A stretch of 64,000 nucleotides of DNA from Streptomyces sp. CB02400 (GTDB taxonomy: Bacteria; Actinomycetota; Actinomycetes; Streptomycetales; Streptomycetaceae), in the NCBI RefSeq assembly GCF_001905725.1, contig NZ_LIWB01000001.1, positions 248,001-312,000 on the forward strand. The letters are read 5' to 3'. The position numbers and the translations under genes were made by a program. The notes under the pieces were generated by a model. The model was not told the DNA's origin. It made no database searches and saw only the letters and a program-made list of their open reading frames with translations. Of the stretch, positions 17,636 to 26,423 are shown piece after piece (the first letter of the stretch is position 1; every line of letters begins with the position of its first letter).

Positions 17636-20364
17636 TGTTGCACGGACGGAGTGACGAGATATCGGTCATCGACCGCTTGCTGGCGGACTGCCGGACCGGT
17701 CGCAGCGGTTGCCTGCTCATCACCGGGGAGCCGGGCATGGGCAAGACCGCGTTGCTGGAGTACGCGGCGTCGGCGGCCGACGGCTTACGGGTCGTGCGCG
17801 GCACCGCGGTCGAGTCCGAGGCCCACCTGCCGTTCGCCGGCCTGCACCTGCTGCTGCGGCCCGCCCTCGACCGGACCGACGCCCTCCCCGCCCCGCAGGC
17901 GCGTGCCCTGCGCGGGGCCTTCGGTCTCGCCCCGGCCGAACCGGGCGACCGCATGCTCGTCGGCCTCGCCGTCCTCTCCCTCCTCGCCGAATTCGCCGAC
18001 GGCGGGCCCGTCCTGTGCCTCGTCGACGACGCGCAGTGGCTGGACCGGGCGTCGGCCGAGGCCCTGCTGTTCGCCGCGCGGCGGCTCGACGCCGAGGGCA
18101 CGGCGCTGATCATCACCGCCCGGACCGGCTTCGACGCCCCCGGACTCGCCCACCTGCCGCTGAAAGGGCTCGACGCGCCCGCCGCCGCCGGCCTGCTGGC
18201 CGAGCACGCCGCCACGCTGTCCCCCGCCAACCGGTACCGGGTACTGGCCGAAGCACAGGGCAACCCGCTCGCCCTCCTCGAACTGCCCCTCGCCCTCGCC
18301 GCCGGCCGGCCGGTCGCCGCCGGCCAGGCCCTGCCCATGACCGACACGGTCCAGGCGGCGTTCCTCGACCGGGTACGGCGGCTGCCCGAGCCGAGCAGGC
18401 ACCTGCTGCTCGTCGCGGCCGCCGAGGACACCGGTGACCGCGACGTCGTCCTGCGCGCGGCCGCCCCTCTCGGCTGCCGCCCCACGGACCTGGTGCCCGC
18501 GGAAACGGCGGGGCTGCTCCGGGTGGACAACCACACCGTGCGCTTCCGCCACCCCCTCGTGCGGTCGGCCGTCTACCAGGCGGCGCCGGTCAGTCTCCGC
18601 CTCGTGGTGCACACGGCCCTCGCCGAGGCCCTCCACCGGCCGGAAGACGCCGACCGGCGCGCCTGGCACCACGCCGTGGTGGCCACCGGCCCCGACGAGC
18701 AGGTGGCCGCGGAACTGGAGAGCACCGCCCGACGGGCCACCGAGCGCAGCGGATACGCCGCCGCGGCGGCGGCCTACGAACGGGCCGCGCAGCTCACGGA
18801 GTCCGGCACGGACCGGGCCCGCCGACTCGTGCTGGCCGCGGAGGCGATCGCCGAGGAAGGCGACATCGACCGCATGGTGGAACTCGCCCGGCACGGCGCG
18901 GCGAGCACCGACGACCCGGCCCTGACCGTGCGCGCCATCCGGGTCCGCGCCGCCGCGGCGTTCCACCACGGCCTGCTCCGCACGGCCCGCCGGCTGCTGA
19001 CCGAGGCGGCCGAGCTGACCCGGGACGACGATCCGGCACTGGCCGCCCACATGATGCTCGACGCGGTGCACGCCGCCTGGTACCTCGGGAAGGACGAGAT
19101 CGCGGACACCGCGGACCGGCTGGCCGCCCTGCCGCTGCCGCCCGAAGAGCCGCTCACCCACGTGGCCCGCCTGCTGACCTGGACGGTGCGGTCCGCGATC
19201 GGCCAGGGGGACCGGGACCACGGGACCCTCACACGACGCGTCGCGGCCGCCGAACGGACCGGATTCGGCGGCCCGCACGACACGATCCTGGTCGGAGCCA
19301 CCAGCCTCCAGGCCGCCGGCCAGGACACCGAGGCACACCGGGTGGCCGGCGAGCTCCTCGCCCAGTGCCGCGACCGCGGATGGATCGGCCGGACACCGCC
19401 CGCGCTGGCGTGTGTCGCCCGCACGTCGACCTTCCTCGGCCGGCACACCGACGCCTGGGACGAGGCGACCGAAGCGCTGCACATCGCCCAGGAGCTCGGA
19501 CACCGGCAGTGGATCGCCGAGATCAGCGGCGTACTGGCCTACCTGGCCGCGGTGACGGGCGACGAGCGACGCTGTCACGCCTTCGCCGACGACGCGCTCG
19601 CCGCGCCGGAGCCCGACACGGCCCCGCCCGGCATGTCCTGGGCGCACTGGGCACTGGCCCTGCTCGACCTCGGCCACGCCCGGTGGGAGTCCGCCCGCAC
19701 CCGCCTGGCCGCCCTGCACACCGGACCGGTGAGCCATCAGCTTCCCGGCCTGCGCAGCATTCCCGACCTGGTCGAGGCGGCGGTGCGGCTCGGCCGGCCG
19801 GCCGACGCCCGTGAGCCGCTCGCACGGCTCACGGCCTGGGCACACGACGCCGCGCAGCCGTGGATCGACGCGCACGTCCAACGCTGCCGCGCGCTGCTCG
19901 CGCCGGAAGCGGACGCGGCGGAGCTGTACCGGGCCGCATTGCGGCTGCACCCCGACGACCGGCGGTTCGAACGCGCGCGAACCGCTCTCCTCTACGGCGA
20001 GTGGCTGCGCCGCATGCGCCGCAAGTCCGAGGCCAGGACCCAACTCCGCGACGCGTTCGAGACCTTCCGGAGACTCGGCGCCACGCCCTGGGCGGAGCGG
20101 GCCCGCGCCGAGCTCGACGCGACCGGCGAAACCGTACCCGGGTCCGGGGCCGCGGACGGAACAGGAGCACTGTCCGTGCTCACCTCGCAGGAACGGAAGA
20201 TCATCCGGCTGGCCGCACGCGGCCTGTCCAACCGGGACATCGCCGCGCAGCTGTTCCTCAGTCCGCGCACGGTCGGGTACCACCTCTACAAGGCGTTCCC
20301 CAAACTCGGCGTCACCGCGCGAACCGAACTCGCCGCCCTCGCACCCACGGATGCCGCGCCATGA
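17635..20364 (+). CDS. LAL-family LuxR transcriptional regulator with TTA codon
   Basis: The 909-residue regulator has an N-terminal AAA-type ATPase (Walker A GEPGMGKT at 31-38, Walker B-like VLCLVDDAQWLD) and a long helical TPR-like middle. The C-terminal LuxR helix-turn-helix runs SQERKIIRLAARGLSNRDIA, then LFLSPRTVGYHLYKAFPKLG (about 848-905). LAL proteins are ATP-dependent activators of antibiotic or sugar genes. Codon 51 (17785-17787) is TTA, the codon read by bldA tRNA, so translation should be tied to development. It faces the SnoaL-vat-vgb operon and is its likely regulator, although it could instead control genes elsewhere. Confidence 0.88.
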   Translation: MLHGRSDEISVIDRLLADCRTGRSGCLLITGEPGMGKTALLEYAASAADGLRVVRGTAVESEAHLPFAGLHLLLRPALDRTDALPAPQARALRGAFGLAPAEPGDRMLVGLAVLSLLAEFADGGPVLCLVDDAQWLDRASAEALLFAARRLDAEGTALIITARTGFDAPGLAHLPLKGLDAPAAAGLLAEHAATLSPANRYRVLAEAQGNPLALLELPLALAAGRPVAAGQALPMTDTVQAAFLDRVRRLPEPSRHLLLVAAAEDTGDRDVVLRAAAPLGCRPTDLVPAETAGLLRVDNHTVRFRHPLVRSAVYQAAPVSLRLVVHTALAEALHRPEDADRRAWHHAVVATGPDEQVAAELESTARRATERSGYAAAAAAYERAAQLTESGTDRARRLVLAAEAIAEEGDIDRMVELARHGAASTDDPALTVRAIRVRAAAAFHHGLLRTARRLLTEAAELTRDDDPALAAHMMLDAVHAAWYLGKDEIADTADRLAALPLPPEEPLTHVARLLTWTVRSAIGQGDRDHGTLTRRVAAAERTGFGGPHDTILVGATSLQAAGQDTEAHRVAGELLAQCRDRGWIGRTPPALACVARTSTFLGRHTDAWDEATEALHIAQELGHRQWIAEISGVLAYLAAVTGDERRCHAFADDALAAPEPDTAPPGMSWAHWALALLDLGHARWESARTRLAALHTGPVSHQLPGLRSIPDLVEAAVRLGRPADAREPLARLTAWAHDAAQPWIDAHVQRCRALLAPEADAAELYRAALRLHPDDRRFERARTALLYGEWLRRMRRKSEARTQLRDAFETFRRLGATPWAERARAELDATGETVPGSGAADGTGALSVLTSQERKIIRLAARGLSNRDIAAQLFLSPRTVGYHLYKAFPKLGVTARTELAALAPTDAAP

Positions 20365-20408
20365 CGCCGCTTCGTGGCCCGGACCGGCCCGGAGGGGGCC
20401 GGTGCTCC

Positions 20409-20457
20409 CCCGGGCAGCGTGATCCCCGCCTACGACAGTGGCTCCCGATCGCGGTGA
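20409..20457. repeat. Intergenic block, copy 2 of 2
   Basis: Second copy of the block at 9673-9720. Here the minus-strand reading is CTGTCGTAG, eight identical bases, then CACGCT, so the -10 half of the promoter motif is damaged. No minus-strand gene lies downstream except the antisense of the LAL 3' end. It looks like a relic of a duplicated promoter region. Confidence 0.6.
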
Positions 20458-20513
20458 CCCGCCGATCGCAGGCCACGGTACTCACCGGCCCCACAGGGGC
20501 GGCCGTACAGGCG

Positions 20514-20536
20514 ATGTCAGTCCGGACAGGCATAGT
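20514..20536 (+). promoter_or_regulatory. PafBC-like promoter candidate for the HEAT-repeat gene
   Basis: ATGTCAGTC, eight bases, then CATAGT (20531-20536). The spacing equals that of the mycobacterial RecA-independent damage promoter. The -10 ends seven bases before ATG 20544, which predicts a leaderless mRNA and supports that start. Confidence 0.4.
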
Positions 20537-20543
20537 GCCGCAC

Positions 20544-22622
20544 ATGTTCGACGGACTTCACGACATCGACTGGTCCTCCATGGGGCATGCCTACGGCACC
20601 GCCGAGGAGATACCGGCCCTGCTGACGGCCCTCCGCTCCCCGGACACCGACGAACGGGCCAAGGCCCTCGACCGGTACTACGGCGCTGTCCACCACCAGG
20701 GAGACGTGTACGAGGCCACAACGGCCAGTCTGCCGTTCCTCCTGGAGCTGGCGGGCGACGACACCACCCCCGACCGGGCGGAGGTCGTCCGGCTCCTCGT
20801 GAGCATCGCCGGCACGAGCGTCGAGCGCTGCGACAACGAGTACGTCGGCGATGCCGACTACGCCGGTGCGGCCGCGGCGCTGCGCGCGCGAGCGGAGGCC
20901 TTCGTCGAGTGGGCGTCGGACGACGACCTCCGCGTGCGCCGGGCCGCCGTTCCGGCGCTGGGACTGCTCATCGAGGACGCCCGGTGGGCCATGGCCGTAC
21001 TGCGGGAACGGCTTGCGTCCGAATCCGGCGTCGTCGAGCGGCTGCTGGTCCTGGACGCGGCGGCCGAACTGGTGCTGCGCCGGCCGGAGGCGAAGGACGA
21101 GGCGACGGAGTGGTTCGCCACGCTGGCCGCCGACGAGGAGGCCGGTTCCGTGACCCGGCTCGCGGCCGTCGTCCAACGGGCCCGCTGCGCCCCCCAGGAC
21201 ATCGACGACGAGGTCGTCCCGACCGCCATCGCGCTGTTGCGCGAGTCGGCGGGCGAGGCGGTGCCGGAGGAGACATGGGCGGACCCGTCCCGGCCGGAAA
21301 CCCCCACCGCCCCGACGGACGGTGTGCCCCCGCAGGTCGTCGCGGCTTTCGAGGATCTCGACCGTCAAGGGCGCGTCCACGCGCCGACCACGGGGCTCCT
21401 GCGCGCCTTCCACGACGCGCTGGCGGGCCGGGTGCCCGAGCGCACGGCCCTGATCGAGGAGCAGCTGCGCGGTCCGGAACTCGGCTCCCGCCTGGACGCG
21501 ATCCGCATGAGCGCCGACCTGATGAAGGGGTGGCGCGGCGACCACACGCGGCTGATCCTGCTGGTCGCCGAGCAGTTGGACGCACCTCACCCGGACGTCG
21601 TCGCCGAGGCGGCCGCCGTTCTCGACGCCTGTCATGTGATCGCCGAACCTGCCCGCGAGGCTCTGGCCGCGCTCGTCGACTCCCAGCGCGCGGCGCACGG
21701 TCCGGACGTGTGGACCACCGAACGGCGCAGGCTCCGCAGAGCCCACCAGGAGGCGGTCCGGGCACTCACGAGACTCGGCGACCTCCGGGCCGTGCCCAGT
21801 CTGCTGGTGGCCCTCGACAGCGGAGTCGACGCCTGGCGGGCGGTGGAAGTCGCCGGCGCCGTTCCGCAGGGCGCGGACCGGCTCGTGCCGCGGTTGTGTG
21901 AGCTCTTGCGCGGCATCGATCCGCGGCAGGAGTGGGTCGACATGAGCGCCGGTGCGCTGGTGACCGCCTTGGTCCGGCTCGGCGACCCGGCGGCCGTCCC
22001 CACCCTCGTCGACACGTTGGCCCGAGCCACGCGGCACGGACAGGGGAGTGCCATCGCCCGTCCCGTCCTCAAGGCACTCGGCACGTTCGGTACCACGGCG
22101 GCATCCGCCCTGGAGGCGATCCGTCCGCTGACCGGTTCCTCCGACGGCCAGGTCAGGACGGCGGCTGTCGCCGCGCTGTGGGAGATCGGCCGGGACCCCG
22201 GGGAGGTGCTGCCCCTGCTGCGCGAACTCCTCGCCGACGACGTGTGGTACTCGGCCACCGGAGCCGCCGACGTGCTGGGCCGGATCGGCCGGCCCGCCGC
22301 ACCGGCCCTCCCCCGACTCCGGGAACTGCTCGACCACGACTACGAGTGGGTGCGCGTCCATTGTGCCGCCGCGATCTGGGACATCCACGGCGAGACGGAG
22401 TCGGACACGGTGCTCGAGGTGTTGCTCGGGGCTTGGCGGCAGAACCAGGCGACGGCCGGTTTCGTGGTGGCCTGCCTGGACCGGATGGGACGTGCGGCGA
22501 GACCCGCTCTGTCGTCACTCCGCTCGGAACTGGAGCGTCCGGCTCGCGACTGGCTCCTGGGCATCGAGAAGGACGAACAGCTCCAGAGGGCCGTCCGGGC
22601 CCTGCTGGCCCGGCTCACCTGA
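20544..22622 (+). CDS. HEAT-repeat protein
   Basis: The 692-residue protein is almost entirely helical pairs of HEAT type. Clear examples are DDDLRVRRAAVPALGLLIED, DGQVRTAAVAALWEIGRDPG and YEWVRVHCAAAIWDIHGE near the end. The N-terminus MFDGLHDIDWSSMGHAYG is the usual opening of a widespread Streptomyces family. I chose ATG 20544 rather than the in-frame ATG 20514, because the latter lies within the predicted promoter and has no ribosome site. No enzyme motif, signal peptide or membrane segment is seen. It probably serves as a protein-binding scaffold; its partner is unknown. Confidence 0.8.
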   Translation: MFDGLHDIDWSSMGHAYGTAEEIPALLTALRSPDTDERAKALDRYYGAVHHQGDVYEATTASLPFLLELAGDDTTPDRAEVVRLLVSIAGTSVERCDNEYVGDADYAGAAAALRARAEAFVEWASDDDLRVRRAAVPALGLLIEDARWAMAVLRERLASESGVVERLLVLDAAAELVLRRPEAKDEATEWFATLAADEEAGSVTRLAAVVQRARCAPQDIDDEVVPTAIALLRESAGEAVPEETWADPSRPETPTAPTDGVPPQVVAAFEDLDRQGRVHAPTTGLLRAFHDALAGRVPERTALIEEQLRGPELGSRLDAIRMSADLMKGWRGDHTRLILLVAEQLDAPHPDVVAEAAAVLDACHVIAEPAREALAALVDSQRAAHGPDVWTTERRRLRRAHQEAVRALTRLGDLRAVPSLLVALDSGVDAWRAVEVAGAVPQGADRLVPRLCELLRGIDPRQEWVDMSAGALVTALVRLGDPAAVPTLVDTLARATRHGQGSAIARPVLKALGTFGTTAASALEAIRPLTGSSDGQVRTAAVAALWEIGRDPGEVLPLLRELLADDVWYSATGAADVLGRIGRPAAPALPRLRELLDHDYEWVRVHCAAAIWDIHGETESDTVLEVLLGAWRQNQATAGFVVACLDRMGRAARPALSSLRSELERPARDWLLGIEKDEQLQRAVRALLARLT

Positions 22623-22801
22623 GCGACGGCGCACCGCGGATCCGATGGCCCGATGGGCCCGTTGAGGGGACGTGACGGCCGAATGCCGTGTGCCGCCTTC
22701 GCGTCCTGTGGGTCGGCGAACGGTCCTCACGCAGTCATTGTCCGCCTTGTGATTATTTGTGCCACGCTCGTGTCGCCGACCGCGGTTGCGAAGCCGAACC
22801 G

Positions 22802-22903
22802 GTCGGCGGCGGTGGCATTCCGCGCAAGGACGACCCCGGCATCACCACCGCCGGTCTCGCCTGGTTCGTCATACGCAGCCTGGGCTGTGACGTCGAGGCG
22901 TGA
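22802..22903 (+). pseudogene. Decayed ureG fragment
   Basis: In one frame the DNA encodes GIPRKDDPGITTAGLAWFV and then IRSLGCDVEA before a TGA. This parallels the intact UreG of this window, which has [18 protein letters not shown] and, after [16 protein letters not shown]. Twenty consecutive bases (CCCCGGCATCACCACCGCCG) are identical to ureG at about 13640-13660. The NKTD motif and everything upstream of IPRK are lost, so it cannot be functional. It points to a former second urease locus or a partial duplication. Confidence 0.65.
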
Positions 22904-23062
22904 ACACTGGAGGCCGGAATGCTCCCGCTTTCGGAATGGGTGCATGCCTCCTGACGGTGCGGCGAGGGACCGTGCCCTACGGCGCGGTGCGGACGGAGTC
23001 GCGCGGAAAGCATTGACGGCTCGTCAGCCGGGTCCTAGTTTCCGACCGACTTCCCGAACCTT

Positions 23063-23078
23063 GTTCGTCATATCGAAC
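23063..23078. promoter_or_regulatory. Palindromic operator candidate before the GH43 gene
   Basis: GTTCG-TCATAT-CGAAC is a perfect 5-6-5 inverted repeat, 67 bases upstream of the ATG. Its form resembles sites bound by IclR-family regulators. No such regulator gene lies nearby, so the regulator is unknown. Confidence 0.45.
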
Positions 23079-23145
23079 GATGATGGGGTTGTCGAGCAGG
23101 TCACGCCCGTTCCGTTCTCGCACCCGCCCCACACCTGGAGAGTCG

Positions 23146-24549
23146 ATGAGCGCACGCCCCCACAGCCAGGCCATGCCGTCCCGCAGACTGTTCCTCGGTG
23201 CCGCCGCGGCCACGACGGCGGCCCTGGCCACCGATCTGTCCCTGGGCACCCGGTCCGCCCATGCCGCCGACTCCGCCTACGTCATGGGCTACTTCACCGA
23301 GTCACCGAACGGCCTCGGCACCGACTACGGCCTCCACCTGGCCGTCAGCACGGACTCCCTCAACTGGACGCCGCTGAACCAGAACAACCCCGTCGTCACC
23401 CCCACCGCCGGGGCCGGCGGGCTGCGCGACCCGTTCATCATGCGGAAGCGGGACGGCGGCTTCGTCGTCCTCGCCACCGACCTCAAGGGCACCGACTGGG
23501 GCTACAACAGCCAGACCATCCACGTGTGGGACTCCACCGACCTGCGCACCTTCACCAACTACCGCCGTCCCCACCTGCACGACATGGTCACCCACAGCTG
23601 GGCCCCCGAAGCCTTCTGGGACGCGAGCCGCGGCCAGTACGCGATCATCTACTCGTCGGTGAACAACAGCGGTCACAGCGTCCTGATGGTCAACTACACC
23701 AGCGACTTCACGACCGTCTCCGCACCTCAGGTGTTCTTCGACCCCGGCTACGACATCATCGACGGCGACATGGCCGTCGGCGTGAACGGCGTCAACTACC
23801 TCTACTTCAAGAGCAGCAGCACCGGCGGCCTGGTCGGCGCCCGCTCCACCACGCTGAATCCGGGCAGCTTCACGCCGTTCAGCACGTCGGTCGCCCACGG
23901 CGGCACCGAGGCGCCGACGCTCGTGAAGTCCCTGACCTCGAACACCTGGTACCTGTGGGGCGACACCTACACCCCCAACGGCGTCTTCTACGCCTGGCGG
24001 ACCACCGACCTCGCCGTCGGCACCTGGACCCCGGTCGACCAGAAGCTCTACACCCACCCGGTCAACGCCAAGCACTGCACCATCGCCCCCATCACCGCCG
24101 CCGAGTACACCAACCTGCTGGCCCGCTGGGGCGCCCCCGCCTGGAACCGGCTCAAGTCCTACAACTACCCGGCCCGTTACGTGCGCCACGCCGACTACCT
24201 GGCACGGATCGACACCTATCCCTTCGACCCGTACACCGATTCGCAGTGGAAGCTGGTCCCCGGGCTGGCCGACTCCTCCGGAATCTCCTTCCAGTCGGTC
24301 AACTACCCCACCCGCCACCTGCGGCACTACGACTACGCGCTCCGCCTCGACGCCAACGACGGCACCACCGCCTTCGCCCAGGACGCCACCTTCCACCGCG
24401 TCGCCGGCCTCGCCGACGCCTCCTGGTCCTCCTTCCGCTCCCACAATCACCCCACCCGTTACATCCGGCACTCCGACTACGCCCTGCGCGTCGACCCGAT
24501 CACCACCGCCACGGACCGCGCCGACGCCACCTTCTCGGTGGGCCACTGA
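23146..24549 (+). CDS. Secreted GH43-like glycosidase with AbfB (CBM42) domain
   Basis: The 467-residue product begins with a Tat-type signal (SRRLFLGAAAAT, cleavage near AHAAD at about residue 40). Residues about 45-320 form a five-bladed propeller like GH43: an acidic residue in GGLRDPFIMRK and a probable general acid in HGGTEAPTLVKS. The last 130 residues are an AbfB beta-trefoil, with three repeats built on YPARYVRHADY, YPTRHLRHYDY and HPTRYIRHSDY, which binds arabinofuranose side chains. It probably trims arabinose from arabinoxylan or arabinan. ATG 23146 follows GGAGAG. It is convergent with the metallophore operon, 23 bases between stops. Confidence 0.85.
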   Translation: MSARPHSQAMPSRRLFLGAAAATTAALATDLSLGTRSAHAADSAYVMGYFTESPNGLGTDYGLHLAVSTDSLNWTPLNQNNPVVTPTAGAGGLRDPFIMRKRDGGFVVLATDLKGTDWGYNSQTIHVWDSTDLRTFTNYRRPHLHDMVTHSWAPEAFWDASRGQYAIIYSSVNNSGHSVLMVNYTSDFTTVSAPQVFFDPGYDIIDGDMAVGVNGVNYLYFKSSSTGGLVGARSTTLNPGSFTPFSTSVAHGGTEAPTLVKSLTSNTWYLWGDTYTPNGVFYAWRTTDLAVGTWTPVDQKLYTHPVNAKHCTIAPITAAEYTNLLARWGAPAWNRLKSYNYPARYVRHADYLARIDTYPFDPYTDSQWKLVPGLADSSGISFQSVNYPTRHLRHYDYALRLDANDGTTAFAQDATFHRVAGLADASWSSFRSHNHPTRYIRHSDYALRVDPITTATDRADATFSVGH

Positions 24550-24572
24550 TCGCACGGCGAGCGGCGCGTGCG

Positions 24573-26423
24573 TCACGTGACCGTCCCCGCCGTCAAGCGG
24601 GTCGTCGTCCGTACGAGGGACGCGGTGAAGGGGTGGGCCGGGGTGGTCAGGACCACCTCGGCCGGGCCCTGTTCGACGAGTTCGCCGGCGTCCAGTACGG
24701 CGATGCGGTGGGCCAGGGCGGCCGTGTCCAGGTCGTGGGTGATCAGGACCAGGGACAGGTCGTCGCGGCCTCGGACCAGCGTGGTGAGCACGTCGAGGAT
24801 GCCCCGGCGGGTGACCGTGTCGAGGCCGGAGGTGATCTCGTCGCAGACCAGGACACGGGGGCGGGCGAGCAGGGCGCGGGCGAGGGCGGCGCGCTGGAGT
24901 TCGCCGCCGGAGAGCCGGCCGGGGTGCCGGTGGGCCAGCTCCTCCGGGAGTCCGAGGCCGGCCAGGGTGGTCAGCGCCTCCCGGGTCGCGGTGTCCGGGT
25001 CGGTGCCGCGCAGACGGACCGCGGTGCGGGCGACCTGGTGCACGACGGGGCGGTGCTCGTCGAAGGCGGCGTGCGCGTCCTGGAAGACGTACTGCACGGC
25101 CGCGAGTTGGGTGCGGCTGCGGTCGCGCAGGCTTCGCGGCAGCGGTGTGCCGTCCAGGAGGATCTCGCCGTCGTGGTCCCGGTGGAGGCCGGCGACGCAG
25201 CGGGCCAGGGTGGTCTTGCCGCTGCCGGACCGGCCGACGACGGCGAGCGACCGGCCCGGGTACAGGTCGAGTGCGGGGGCACGCAGGACGACTGCCGTGC
25301 CGCGGGCACCGTCACGGTGCCGGGCGGTCAGCCCGCGCACCCGCAGGACGGGCTGCCCGGTGCGGGCGGTGCGGCCGTCCGGGTCCCGCGACTCCGTATG
25401 CCGGTTGAGCGGCCCACGTGCCCGCACCCCCGGCCGCCCGGTCGGCTCGTCCGGGTCCGGTACCTCTGTACGTGCGTGGGGCAGCCTGTGTATGCGCGGT
25501 CCTGGTTGCCCGGTCGGCTCGTCCGGGTCCGGGTCCGGCGACTCCGTACGTGTACCGAGCGGCCCGCGTGCCGACGCTCCCGGCCGACTGGCCGACTCGT
25601 CCGGGTCCGGCGACTCCACCTGCCCGCCGAACAGTTCGCGAGTCCATTCGTGCCGGGGCGAGGACCGGACCCGTTGGGCCGGGCCCGACTCGACGACCCG
25701 GCCCGCCCGCAGGACCACCACCTCGTCGGCGAGTGCGCTCACCACGTCCAGGTCGTGGCTGAGCAGCACCACCGCGATGCCGCGGGCCGCGACGGCCCTG
25801 AACCGCTCGACGATACGGCCCTTGGTCAGGGCGTCCTGGCCCGTGGTGGGCTCGTCGGCCACGATGACACGCGCCCCGAGCAGCAACGCCTGGGCGAGGA
25901 CGACGCGTTGTTGCTGGCCGCCGGAGAGCTGGTGCGGATAGCGCCGTGACAGGGTCTCGGCGTCAGGCAGTTGTGCCTCGGCCAACGCCCGCAGGACACG
26001 TTCGCGGGCCGCCGCCCGGCGTTGCCGCACCGGCAGGTGACGCACCCGGGCGCGGGCGATGTCGGTCAGCAGCGCGGAGACCCGGCGGGCGGGGTTGAGC
26101 GCCGCCGCCGGATGCTGGGGTACGTAGCCGACGAGGCCGCCGGCCTCCACCCGTACGTCGCCGGTGACCAGGGCGTCCGCCGGGTACTCGCCGAGCAGGG
26201 CGAGGCCGGTGGTGGTCTTGCCGCTGCCGGACGCGCCGATCAGCGCCGTGACCCTGCCGGGCAGCACCCGCAGGCTCACCCCGTCGACGATCGCCCGGCC
26301 GTCGACGACGACGCGCAGGTCGCGGATCTCGGCCACGGGACCCACGCCGGTGTCCACGTCGGCATGCACGCCGATGCCCACGCCGACATCCCCGCTGGTG
26401 CCCTTCTCGTACTCGTGCTTCAC
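24573..26423 (-). CDS. Nickel/peptide-type ABC transporter, two ATPases fused
   Basis: The 616-residue protein carries two ABC ATPase domains, equivalent to DppD and DppF joined. The first (about 30-255) has Walker A GASGSGKTTT, Q-loop VPQHP, signature LSGGQQQRV and Walker B ARVIVADEPT. The second (about 365-600) has GRSGSGKTTL, VFQD, LSGGELQRAAL and RVLVCDEIT. Between them lies a linker of about 100 residues, rich in Pro, Asp and Arg, with imperfect repeats of PDPDEPTGRPG type. GTG at 26423 overlaps the upstream permease stop. It energises uptake by the two permeases and is the last gene of the ten-gene operon. The linker is much longer than needed and looks repeat-expanded. Confidence 0.9.
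   Translation of the reverse strand: MKHEYEKGTSGDVGVGIGVHADVDTGVGPVAEIRDLRVVVDGRAIVDGVSLRVLPGRVTALIGASGSGKTTTGLALLGEYPADALVTGDVRVEAGGLVGYVPQHPAAALNPARRVSALLTDIARARVRHLPVRQRRAAARERVLRALAEAQLPDAETLSRRYPHQLSGGQQQRVVLAQALLLGARVIVADEPTTGQDALTKGRIVERFRAVAARGIAVVLLSHDLDVVSALADEVVVLRAGRVVESGPAQRVRSSPRHEWTRELFGGQVESPDPDESASRPGASARGPLGTRTESPDPDPDEPTGQPGPRIHRLPHARTEVPDPDEPTGRPGVRARGPLNRHTESRDPDGRTARTGQPVLRVRGLTARHRDGARGTAVVLRAPALDLYPGRSLAVVGRSGSGKTTLARCVAGLHRDHDGEILLDGTPLPRSLRDRSRTQLAAVQYVFQDAHAAFDEHRPVVHQVARTAVRLRGTDPDTATREALTTLAGLGLPEELAHRHPGRLSGGELQRAALARALLARPRVLVCDEITSGLDTVTRRGILDVLTTLVRGRDDLSLVLITHDLDTAALAHRIAVLDAGELVEQGPAEVVLTTPAHPFTASLVRTTTRLTAGTVT

Larger units (their letters stand above)
22623..23145. 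other. Gene-poor stretch between HEAT and GH43 genes
   Basis: This 523-base region has no intact gene. It holds a recognisable fragment of a decayed ureG (22802-22903) and a palindrome at 23063-23078 in front of the GH43 gene. Base composition is less GC-rich than in neighbouring genes, particularly at 22735-22765. Confidence 0.6.
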
